Shown here one piece after another: positions 7,943 through 13,804 of a stretch of 13,804 bases of DNA (within the stretch, counting starts at the first letter, position 1; the number at the start of each line of letters is the position of its first letter). The translations under genes and the position numbers were made by a program. The notes below the pieces were generated by a model that saw only the letters and a list, made by a program, of their open reading frames with translations, did no database searches and was not told the origin of the DNA. Source of the stretch: Bacteroidales bacterium UBA7258 (GTDB lineage: Bacteria; Bacteroidota; Bacteroidia; Bacteroidales; UBA932); assembly GCA_002472565.1 (NCBI GenBank), contig DKSK01000027.1, forward strand, positions 1-13,804, in the 5' to 3' direction.

Positions 7943-9214
7943 TTAGTCCCTACGGAAGAGGTCCCTGCTGTAGACCTTGTCCTTGACATCGTCGAGGACA
8001 GCGTCATAACGGTTGGCTATGATGCAGTCACTCTCCTTCTTGAATTTCTCAAGGTCGTTGACCACGAGGCTTCCGAAGAAGGTTGTGCCGTCCTCCAGAG
8101 TAGGTTCGTAGACTACAACCTCGGCCCCCTTGGCCTTCACCCTTTTCATGACGCCCTGGATCGAGCTCTGACGGAAATTGTCGGAATTCGATTTCATGGT
8201 GAGACGGTACACGCCGATAGTCACCGGGTGCTCCTTTTCTCCGCTGTATGAGCTGTTGGCGCCGTAGTAGCCGGCCTTCTCAAGCACTCTGTCCGCAATG
8301 AAATCCTTGCGGGTGCGGTTGCTCTCGACGATGGCCTGGATAAGGTTCTCCGGAACGTCGGCATAGTTGGCCAGAAGCTGCTTGGTGTCTTTCGGGAGGC
8401 AGTAGCCGCCGTAGCCGAAGGAAGGATTGTTGTAATGTGTGCCGATTCTCGGGTCCAGGCAGACCCCGTCGATTATGTCTCTGGTGTTGAGCCCCTTCAT
8501 CTCGGCATAGGTGTCCAGCTCGTTGAAATAGCTTACCCTGAGAGCCAGATAGGTGTTGGCGAAGAGCTTTACGGCTTCGGCCTCTGTCGTCTCCATGAAG
8601 AGCACCGGAACATCCTCTTTGACCGCCCCCTCCTTGACCAGACCGGCGAAAACCTTGGCGGCCTTGTCCAGTTCAGGATTGGCATGGTCATACCCCACGA
8701 TGATTCTGGACGGGTAGAGATTGTCGTAGAGGGCCTTCGACTCGCGGAGAAACTCCGGGGCGAAGATAATATTCGGAAGAATCTTCTTCATGGTGCCGTC
8801 GGCCTGGCGCTCGCGATAGGCGAACTTCTCTCGGACCGATTTGGTATAACCAACAGGCACCGTGGACTTTATGACCATGACGGCTTTAGGGTTGACCTCA
8901 AGCACGAGGTCAATGACCTCCTCGACATGGCTTGTGTCGAAGAAATTTTTCTTAGGATCATAGTTCGTCGGGGCCGCGATAACCACGAAATCCGCGTCCG
9001 AATAGGCCTTGCGCCCGTCCAAGGTGGCCGTAAGATCGAGAGGCTTCTCCTTCAGATACTTTTCTATGTACTCGTCCTGAATAGGAGAGATTTTATTGTT
9101 GATTTTCTCGACCTTGTCCGGGATGACATCCACGGCGGTCACGTGATTGCGCTGTGAGAGGAGAGTCGCAATCGAAAGACCCACATAACCTGTTCCCGCT
9201 ATAGCTATCTTCAT
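7943..9214 (-). CDS. ugd: UDP-glucose 6-dehydrogenase
   Basis: This 423-residue enzyme oxidises UDP-glucose to UDP-glucuronate with two NAD+, supplying precursors for surface polysaccharide. The N-terminal Rossmann fold starts MKIAIAGTGYVG (GxGxxG at 7-12) with the adenosine-binding Asp29. Further family motifs are KSTVPVG (116-122), PEFLRE (153-158) and AEAVKLFANTYLALRV (212-227, including Lys216 and Asn220). The catalytic nucleophile is Cys272 in FGYGGYCLPKDTKQL (266-280), with Asp276 nearby. Length and motif order fit Ugd best; UDP-N-acetyl-mannosamine or GDP-mannose dehydrogenase paralogues are less likely. It converges on the antiporter gene with a 28-base gap. No glycosyltransferase or other polysaccharide gene is adjacent. 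A weak promoter candidate is TTTG (9251-9248), an 18-base spacer and TAGAATTA (9229-9222) just upstream. Confidence 0.93.
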   Translation of the reverse strand: MKIAIAGTGYVGLSIATLLSQRNHVTAVDVIPDKVEKINNKISPIQDEYIEKYLKEKPLDLTATLDGRKAYSDADFVVIAAPTNYDPKKNFFDTSHVEEVIDLVLEVNPKAVMVIKSTVPVGYTKSVREKFAYRERQADGTMKKILPNIIFAPEFLRESKALYDNLYPSRIIVGYDHANPELDKAAKVFAGLVKEGAVKEDVPVLFMETTEAEAVKLFANTYLALRVSYFNELDTYAEMKGLNTRDIIDGVCLDPRIGTHYNNPSFGYGGYCLPKDTKQLLANYADVPENLIQAIVESNRTRKDFIADRVLEKAGYYGANSSYSGEKEHPVTIGVYRLTMKSNSDNFRQSSIQGVMKRVKAKGAEVVVYEPTLEDGTTFFGSLVVNDLEKFKKESDCIIANRYDAVLDDVKDKVYSRDLFRRD

Positions 9215-9240
9215 GGTTTTATAATTCTATTGTCTGGGAA

Positions 9241-9253
9241 AAGAAAACAAAAA
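9241..9253 (-). terminator. T-tract at 3' end of SRP RNA
   Basis: Immediately after the 3' end of the SRP RNA, the minus strand reads TTTTTGTTTTCTT. The closing helix of the RNA (CTTTCCCC pairing with GGGGAAAG) followed by this T-rich run would serve as an intrinsic terminator. Confidence 0.6.
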
Positions 9254-9352
9254 GGGGAAAGCTTAGCACATCGCACCGCTACAACCTCCTACCCTTGCTG
9301 CCTTCCGGCCCTGGGGGGATTCAGAGGGAGCTGGTCGTGTACGACTTTCCCC
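9254..9352 (-). ncRNA. ffs: SRP RNA (4.5S-type, bacterial small)
   Basis: This is the RNA of the signal recognition particle, which with Ffh targets nascent membrane proteins to the SecYEG translocon. On the minus strand it contains the conserved apical hairpin GGCCGGAAGGCAGCAAGG, with the GGAA tetraloop at 9306-9303 and the asymmetric AGCA loop bound by Ffh. The ends pair perfectly: 5' GGGGAAAG (9352-9345) with 3' CTTTCCCC (9261-9254). The 99-nt length fits the short SRP RNA lacking an Alu domain. A complete promoter lies directly upstream, placing transcription start at or next to 9352, and a T-tract follows the 3' end. It sits between cdd and ugd. Confidence 0.95.
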
Positions 9353-9356
9353 GATG

Positions 9357-9387
9357 CAAATATCGTCATTTTTAGGATAAAAGCAAA
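9357..9387 (-). promoter_or_regulatory. Bacteroidota-type promoter of ffs
   Basis: On the minus strand there is a -33 TTTG (9387-9384), a 19-base spacer and a -7 box GATATTTG (9364-9357; consensus TAnnTTTG, one mismatch). The predicted start is four bases further on, at G9352, which is exactly where the SRP RNA closing helix begins. This agreement between promoter and RNA end is the strongest regulatory signal in the window. Confidence 0.75.
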
Positions 9388-9401
9388 GCTCCATGGACAA
9401 A

Positions 9402-9893
9402 TCAATCTTCCATATCGGCTTTGAAGCTGTCGAAAATGTACGGAAGCACGTCATCGACCTTGGCGAATTTCCATGTAGCCTTCGCTCCTACCATTATTAC
9501 GGACATAGGTGCCTTCGCCAGCATCTGGTATTCCGCCATCACTTGACGGCAGGCACCGCAGGGAGAGCAAGGCTCGTCTCCCGGGACTCCCTTGTAGCCT
9601 CCGGCTATCGCTATCGAGCGCATAGGCGTTCCCGGGTGGGACGCCCCGGCAGTAAACATCGCTGTCCTCTCCGCGCACAGGCCTGAAGGCGAAGCGGCAT
9701 TTTCCTGATTGGCTCCCACAACTATGGTTCCATCAGCAAGCCTCACCGCCGCCCCCACGTTATATTTGGAATATGGGGCATAGGATCCCTCCATGGCCTT
9801 GACCGCCGCCTCGCAGAGTTCCCTGTCTTCCGCAGACATTTCTGCAAGGCTGCTATATTCTTCGTATTCTGTCGTCAGCTTTCGTTTTATCAT
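9402..9893 (-). CDS. cdd: Cytidine deaminase
   Basis: This 163-residue zinc enzyme deaminates cytidine/deoxycytidine to uridine/deoxyuridine in pyrimidine salvage. The catalytic signature is intact: Cys73-Ala-Glu75 (zinc ligand and proton shuttle) and Pro111-Cys112-x2-Cys115 (the other two zinc ligands). The substrate-binding VGANQENAASPSG (59-71) precedes it, and SYAPYSKYNVGAA (37-49) is typical of the family. Length fits the homotetrameric class, with a slightly long N-terminus. I place the start at ATG 9893 (MIKRKL). An in-frame ATG at 9926 overlaps or precedes a TATATTTG promoter box at 9923-9916 and would add 11 residues unlike the family. The gene follows the helicase gene on the same strand by 59 bases and may have its own promoter. 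Confidence 0.93.
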   Translation of the reverse strand: MIKRKLTTEYEEYSSLAEMSAEDRELCEAAVKAMEGSYAPYSKYNVGAAVRLADGTIVVGANQENAASPSGLCAERTAMFTAGASHPGTPMRSIAIAGGYKGVPGDEPCSPCGACRQVMAEYQMLAKAPMSVIMVGAKATWKFAKVDDVLPYIFDSFKADMED

Positions 9894-9915
9894 GAAATTA
9901 TGCTTTTGCGTTCGG

Positions 9916-9923
9916 CAAATATA
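9916..9923 (-). promoter_or_regulatory. Candidate cdd promoter -7 box
   Basis: TATATTTG on the minus strand matches TAnnTTTG exactly and lies in the short gap between the helicase stop and cdd. It would give a leader of ~18 bases to ATG 9893. I see no TTTG 19-21 bases upstream, so it is only a candidate. Readthrough from the upstream operon is an alternative. Confidence 0.4.
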
Positions 9924-9952
9924 CAAAATTCATGCAAATACGTTTTAATCTT

Positions 9953-11401
9953 CTACTTCAAGAAAAATTTATCTGGGAAATTGACAAGATACAGTCTCTC
10001 CGCAGCCCTGGTAAAGGCGGTATAGAGCCATTTCAGGTCATCCACGTTCAGTTCATCCATCCAGAAAGGATTGTGGATGAAGACACAGCTCCACTCTCCG
10101 CCCTGGGACTTGTGGCAGGTGATGGCATCGGCGTATTTTAATTGGAGGGCGTTGAAATAGGGGTCCTCCCGGACAGCGGAGTATCTCTTGCCCTTGGACT
10201 TTATCGAGGAATAATCCTCGTTAACCCCCTGGTAGAGGGCGTTCTGCTGCTCTCTGGTAAGGGAGGCCGCCTCCGATTCAAGGGTGTCCAGGCAGACCTT
10301 CGCCTCTATTTCCTGGTCGCCGTAATCCGGGAACGAAAGCCTCGCGTCGGCGAAAAGGAAGCCATAGCGATCCTCGAAGTGCCTGATTTTCTGGAGGGTG
10401 CAGATATCTCCGTTGGCGATGTAGTCCATCCCCTTGACATCTTTGCAGAACTGATAGCAATTCTTCACTATCATCAGCTTGTCGCCCCTCACCAGCCTCT
10501 CTTCCTTGTACTGGACCTGGCTGCGGATGCCGGCGTTGTAGCGGTTGGCCATCTTGTTCGAGCGGCAGAGGACCATGGTTCCGTCTTCTCCGAATTTATC
10601 GTAAGCGTCGGAGATGGCCTCGATCAATTCTCCGCCGTCTATTCTCCTGACATCCTCAAAGCCCTCCGTCTTCAGCGCGAGGTCTTCCGGACGGAAGCTC
10701 TCCGGAGAGTCCTGGGCGATAAGCCTCCTTAGGGCCGTGGCGTTCCACAGGATTCCGGACTCTTTTTTCTGGCGGACAACATCGTTCATGGAGAAGAATG
10801 TAACCCCGCCGGCGAAAGACATGTAGTCCGGGTCGAGGGCGGGGCTCTTCGCCAGGCCTATCGGCGGGAGCTGGGCCGAATCCCCTATCATCAGCAGACG
10901 GTTGTCCGTTCCCTGGCGGACGAAGCGGATAAGATCTTCAAGGGTGTTGCCACTCCCGAACTGAGCGCCTCCCTCCGCCTCGACACCTATCAGCGAGACC
11001 TCATCGACGACATATAAGACATTCACGGCCTTGTTCGGAGCGAGGCTGAAGCGGCCGAAGCCGTCCTCTCCTACCGAATTCTGGCGGTAAATCTGGCGGT
11101 GGACCGTAAAGGCAGGCTTCCCGGTGTAGGCCGAGAGAATCTTTGCGGAGCGGCCGGTAGGAGCCATCAGCACACAGTTCACCTTGAGAGCCGCCATGAC
11201 ATCGACAACCGCGGCGAGTGCCGTAGTCTTGCCCGTTCCGGCATAACCGTTCACTACGAGTATATCGCTACCGTCTCCGGTAAGAAAGGCGGCCACCTCC
11301 CTGAAGAAGCCCTCCTGGCTGGGAGTAGGCTCGAAGCTGAGCCTCGCCATGAATTCGTTATACAAGAAAGCGGTTCTGCCGTCGTTCAGCCCCAGGTCCA
11401 T
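9953..11401 (-). CDS. RecD-like superfamily 1 DNA helicase (AAA ATPase)
   Basis: This 482-residue ATPase resembles RecD/Dda-type SF1B helicases (exodeoxyribonuclease V alpha-like). Motifs in order: a Q-motif region near PTPSQ (25-29), Walker A GYAGTGKTT (52-60), motif Ia APTGRSAKIL (80-89), Walker B VVDEVSLI (131-138), motif III GDSAQLPPIG (173-182), a UvrD_C_2-like segment ITCHKSQGGEW (427-437), and motif VI LYTAFTRAAERLYLV (459-473) with the Arg finger. SF1B enzymes move 5'-to-3' on DNA. The length is short for RecD2 and it lacks the long N-terminal extension, so it is closer to Dda in size. No RecB/RecC partner is nearby. The start at 11401 is one base after the trkH stop, suggesting an operon; Met18 (11350) is an alternative start. 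Its place behind a K+ transporter gives no functional clue. Confidence 0.87.
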   Translation of the reverse strand: MDLGLNDGRTAFLYNEFMARLSFEPTPSQEGFFREVAAFLTGDGSDILVVNGYAGTGKTTALAAVVDVMAALKVNCVLMAPTGRSAKILSAYTGKPAFTVHRQIYRQNSVGEDGFGRFSLAPNKAVNVLYVVDEVSLIGVEAEGGAQFGSGNTLEDLIRFVRQGTDNRLLMIGDSAQLPPIGLAKSPALDPDYMSFAGGVTFFSMNDVVRQKKESGILWNATALRRLIAQDSPESFRPEDLALKTEGFEDVRRIDGGELIEAISDAYDKFGEDGTMVLCRSNKMANRYNAGIRSQVQYKEERLVRGDKLMIVKNCYQFCKDVKGMDYIANGDICTLQKIRHFEDRYGFLFADARLSFPDYGDQEIEAKVCLDTLESEAASLTREQQNALYQGVNEDYSSIKSKGKRYSAVREDPYFNALQLKYADAITCHKSQGGEWSCVFIHNPFWMDELNVDDLKWLYTAFTRAAERLYLVNFPDKFFLK

Positions 11402-11402
11402 G

Positions 11403-12866
11403 CTATTGCCTCCTCTTCGGGTGCATGATGAGGGAGAAAATCGCCAGCACCGGATAGATTTCGAGACGTCCGAGGAACATATTGACCGTAAATATGAACT
11501 TCACCGCCTCCGGCTCTCTTCCGAAGTTGCCCATAGAACCGATCGTAGGCCCTACAGAGGCTCCGACATTAGAGATGGAGGCGACCGCTCCGTAAAGGGC
11601 GTTGGCCGAATGCTCGCCAAAGAGGAAGCAGAGGAGGATCGATATGATCAAGAGCATGAAAAAGAGCGTTACGAAGAGGACATGAGGATAGACCTCCTCG
11701 TCCTTGACCGACCTGCGTCCGATCTTGATTTCCTCTACCGATGAAGGATGGATGGTATTGTGTATGAGCCTCTGGGTGGCCTTGAAGAGGACAAGCACCC
11801 TGTCCGACTTGATACCTCCAGACGTGGAACCAGCGCAGCCGCAAATTATGCCAACGATAAGGAGCACGGCGGTCGGGAAGAGAGGCCAGGCAGAATTGTC
11901 AGTTATGGCGAAGCCAGTAGTAGAGGCATAGCTCAGCACCTGGAAACCTCCGTCAAGCATGGCCTTTCCCAAGGTCGTCTCCGTTCCAGAGATGCGGAGA
12001 GAGAAAGAGACAAGAAGGGTGGCGGCCACAAGCATCCCGGTATAGAACTGAAGAACCGGATTGCGATACAAGGGCTTCAGGGACCTCGTTATGACCGAAT
12101 ACCAGATCAGCCCGAAATGAACCGAAGCCAGGTACATGAAGACCATGGTTATCATGACCACTGCCGGCGAGCCGAAAGAGGCGATACTTTCGTTTCTGGT
12201 GCTGAAGCCTCCTGTCGCGCAGACGCTGAAGGCCTGGCAGATGGCGTCCAGAGGGCTCATGCCTGCAAGCAGGTAGAGCAGAAAGGCGAGAGCGTTCAAA
12301 CCGAGGTAGACCAGGGCGAAAATGGTGACCGTTTTGTTGGTCCTTGACTGGTAGGCGTCTTTCGAGAGGGATGAGACTTCCATATTGGTCAGGCGCAGCT
12401 TCACCGGACCCGATGAAGGGATGACCAGAAGGAGGAAAACTACGACTCCCAAACCTCCGATGAAATGGGTCGAAGCCCTCCAGAAAAGCAGGCTGTCAGG
12501 AAGCGACTCCGGATTGTCCAAGATCGTCGCCCCTGTCGTCGTGAAACCGGAAACGCTCTCAAACCAGGCGTTTACGACGCTGAATGGGCCGCCCCACAGC
12601 AAATAGGGCAGGGTGCCGAAGATGAAAGAAAGTATCCAGGCAAGGAAGATGATCATGTAGCCGTCCTGAAGGCTGATCGACTTCTCCCTCTTGACGAAAA
12701 TGAAAGGGAAGATACCTACGATGAAGGTCAGGACGAAGCTGATGGTCATGGCGGCCAGAGCGCTGTCGTTGCCTTCCGCCAGGGAAAGCAGCATCGAAAT
12801 GAACATGAAAAGTGAGCTGACCAGCAGGGCCAGACCCACGTTCCTCACTATGACCTTGATGTTCAT
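11403..12866 (-). CDS. trkH: Trk-type potassium uptake membrane subunit
   Basis: This 487-residue integral membrane protein matches TrkH/KtrB K+ channels-transporters. All four pore-loop repeats are visible: SGFTTTGATIL (106-116, filter TTTG), CATGGFST (216-223), STTGF (315-319) and SNVGASVG (432-439). The cytoplasmic-side GCAGSTSGGIKSDR (343-356) and GGLGVVVFLLLVIPS (137-151) are also characteristic. TrkH needs a cytoplasmic RCK regulator (TrkA), and no trkA is in the window. Its ATG overlaps the TGA of the upstream sensor gene (ATGA, 12863-12866) and its stop is one base from the helicase start, so it sits in the middle of a tight operon. Hydrophobic segments run the whole length, consistent with eight membrane spans plus pore helices. 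Ion selectivity (K+ versus Na+) is inferred from the family. Confidence 0.94.
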   Translation of the reverse strand: MNIKVIVRNVGLALLVSSLFMFISMLLSLAEGNDSALAAMTISFVLTFIVGIFPFIFVKREKSISLQDGYMIIFLAWILSFIFGTLPYLLWGGPFSVVNAWFESVSGFTTTGATILDNPESLPDSLLFWRASTHFIGGLGVVVFLLLVIPSSGPVKLRLTNMEVSSLSKDAYQSRTNKTVTIFALVYLGLNALAFLLYLLAGMSPLDAICQAFSVCATGGFSTRNESIASFGSPAVVMITMVFMYLASVHFGLIWYSVITRSLKPLYRNPVLQFYTGMLVAATLLVSFSLRISGTETTLGKAMLDGGFQVLSYASTTGFAITDNSAWPLFPTAVLLIVGIICGCAGSTSGGIKSDRVLVLFKATQRLIHNTIHPSSVEEIKIGRRSVKDEEVYPHVLFVTLFFMLLIISILLCFLFGEHSANALYGAVASISNVGASVGPTIGSMGNFGREPEAVKFIFTVNMFLGRLEIYPVLAIFSLIMHPKRRQ

Positions 12867-13714
12867 TCGTCAACGGGATTGCTGCCCATGCGCTCACGCA
12901 TCGCCTTGACCCGCTGGCGCATCTGCTGGTTCTCCGCAGTCACCTCCGTGATTCCGGTGTTGATTTCGTTGAGTTCATCGTTCCCGTCGAAAGTGACATT
13001 ATATTTCTTGTTGAAGCTACGGTAATTGTCCAGTCCGCCGACTATCTTGCGTATAGGGCTGACGTAATAGGAGTTGATGAAGAACATCAGCAGGATGATA
13101 AGGACAAGGCCGACTCCCACAGCTACCGCACCCGGGATGACGCTTCGGTAGAAGCCACGCTCGAAAGTCGCGGAATTGCGCTGCAGCTCGTTGTAAATTG
13201 CCGTGCTCAAGGCGTCGATGTCGCTGTGGAGGCGCTTGTAGCGCGGCTGTAGACGGTTGAAGTACCACTCCCTCGTGTCTATGAAATTACTCAGAAAGAC
13301 GTCCTTGAATTCCAGAGAGGTCAGCATGTAGGCGGAATAAGAGTACTCCACAGAATCGGCGAGATGGGCCATATTCACTGATTTCAGCTTTGCCCGCAGG
13401 CTGTCGCAATGGGCCATGAACTCCTGTTGGTCAAAGTCAGGGAGGACCGTCGCTCCCTTGTCGTCCCCGATCACGGCGAGGATTTCGAGATTGTAGGAGT
13501 CGCTGCTGGTGGCCAGTTTCTGGGCCACGTTTATGGAATTGATATTGTCGGCGATCAAATCGGAGACATATCCGCTCATTGTATTGTATTCCACAAAGGT
13601 TATAACCGAGGAAGTCAGCAGGACTACGCCGATGGAACTGAGGCTGAAGACGATTTTCGCCCTCATCGACAACCTCATCCCCATGATCTTATTTCGCAGC
13701 GATCTGAAGAACAT
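12863..13714 (-). CDS. Two-TM HAMP-like sensor protein lacking an output domain
   Basis: The 283-residue protein begins with a basic stretch (RSLRNKI, RLSMRAK) and TM1 at ~20-42. An extracytoplasmic helical domain of ~150 residues (43-192) resembles four-helix-bundle chemoreceptor or histidine-kinase sensors. TM2 is at ~193-213. After it comes a HAMP-like segment (~214-262, with VSPIRKI and Asp246-Glu247-Leu248) and a short polar helix (EVTAENQQMRQRVKAM) that ends the protein. No kinase, methyl-accepting or cyclase domain follows, so any output must be by protein contact. I start at ATG 13714, because a longer GTG-initiated frame (13759) would begin upstream of the TATCTTTG box at 13742-13735. 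The gene overlaps trkH by 4 bases, so the two are likely coupled. A role in sensing or modulating K+ uptake is inference from position; the family assignment is structural by eye. Confidence 0.75.
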   Translation of the reverse strand: MFFRSLRNKIMGMRLSMRAKIVFSLSSIGVVLLTSSVITFVEYNTMSGYVSDLIADNINSINVAQKLATSSDSYNLEILAVIGDDKGATVLPDFDQQEFMAHCDSLRAKLKSVNMAHLADSVEYSYSAYMLTSLEFKDVFLSNFIDTREWYFNRLQPRYKRLHSDIDALSTAIYNELQRNSATFERGFYRSVIPGAVAVGVGLVLIILLMFFINSYYVSPIRKIVGGLDNYRSFNKKYNVTFDGNDELNEINTGITEVTAENQQMRQRVKAMRERMGSNPVDE

Positions 13715-13734
13715 TTTGCAGAACTCAATTGTCG

Positions 13735-13742
13735 CAAAGATA
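13735..13742 (-). promoter_or_regulatory. Candidate promoter -7 box of the sensor-trkH-helicase operon
   Basis: TATCTTTG on the minus strand matches TAnnTTTG exactly. Transcription would start near 13730, giving a ~16-base leader to ATG 13714. The expected -33 position holds TGGT rather than TTTG, so the match is partial. It supports the shorter start of the sensor gene. Confidence 0.45.
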
Positions 13743-13770
13743 GCAAAATCTTCCGACACTGACCATATTC

Positions 13771-13804
13771 GCGGTCGGGTGTCGGGGGTCCGCCACCCGA
13801 CCGC
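13771..13804. repeat. GC-rich palindrome at the right end, shared core with left-end hairpin
   Basis: Bases 13771-13781 (GCGGTCGGGTG) are the exact reverse complement of 13794-13804, with a 12-base GC-rich loop. It lies upstream of the sensor operon, probably at the 3' end of a gene beyond the window, so it could be a terminator. The right arm contains TCCGCCACCCGA (13789-13800), which is also found on the minus strand of the hairpin at 10-39. The element may continue past the window end. Confidence 0.6.

Noticed and set aside
8435..9157. Plus-strand open frame of 240 codons antisense to ugd
   Set aside because: ugd has complete NAD-binding and catalytic motifs; the antisense product shows none.
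9402..9926. Operon-linked partner for cdd or a toxin/deaminase-effector role
   Set aside because: The deaminase has the standard housekeeping Cdd motifs and length, no secretion signal and no immunity-like neighbour.
9953..13714. Sensor-TrkH-helicase cluster as an anti-phage defence system
   Set aside because: Helicase and membrane protein combinations occur in defence islands, but TrkH is a normal transporter, there are no nuclease or mobile-element signs, and the surroundings are housekeeping genes.

Overview
The window looks like a chromosomal housekeeping segment from a member of the Bacteroidota, most likely a GC-rich Bacteroidales such as a Rikenellaceae/Alistipes-like lineage. The evidence is the protein families (a plug-less 'TonB-dependent receptor' type outer-membrane barrel beside a ~1000-residue TPR protein, a CvrA/NhaP2-type antiporter, TrkH), the lack of Shine-Dalgarno sequences before starts, and several Bacteroidota sigma-ABfr-like promoter boxes (TAnnTTTG). 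The genus is inference. There is no mobile element, CRISPR array, rRNA or tRNA. Coding density is high and no gene-free stretch exceeds about 80 bases.

Layout. Bases 1-80 hold a perfect 13-bp hairpin behind the first gene. Bases 81-4944 (minus) are a two-gene unit: a secreted TPR-repeat protein followed by an outer-membrane beta-barrel. A 77-bp divergent spacer with back-to-back promoter boxes separates it from a plus-strand operon (5022-7914): an FtsE-like ABC ATPase, endonuclease III (nth) and a K+/H+ antiporter, the last two overlapping by 4 bases. Next, on the minus strand, come a UDP-glucose 6-dehydrogenase (7943-9214), the SRP 4.5S-type RNA gene (9254-9352) with its own complete promoter and T-tract, and cytidine deaminase (9402-9893). 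The right end is a tightly packed minus-strand operon: a two-TM HAMP-like sensor protein without an output domain, TrkH and a RecD-like superfamily 1 helicase (13714 down to 9953). A second palindrome lies at 13771-13804.

How it fits together. Two genes concern potassium: TrkH brings K+ in and the antiporter expels it, but they sit in separate, oppositely oriented operons. The TPR/barrel pair looks like an envelope assembly whose substrate is unknown. FtsE (division/envelope), the SRP RNA (membrane targeting), Ugd (UDP-glucuronate for surface polysaccharide), nth (base excision repair), the helicase and cdd are core functions.

Most worth following are the sensor-TrkH translational coupling, the TPR/barrel pair, and the GC-rich palindromic repeat that appears at both ends of the window. 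I saw no clear defence system or other obviously new multi-gene machine.
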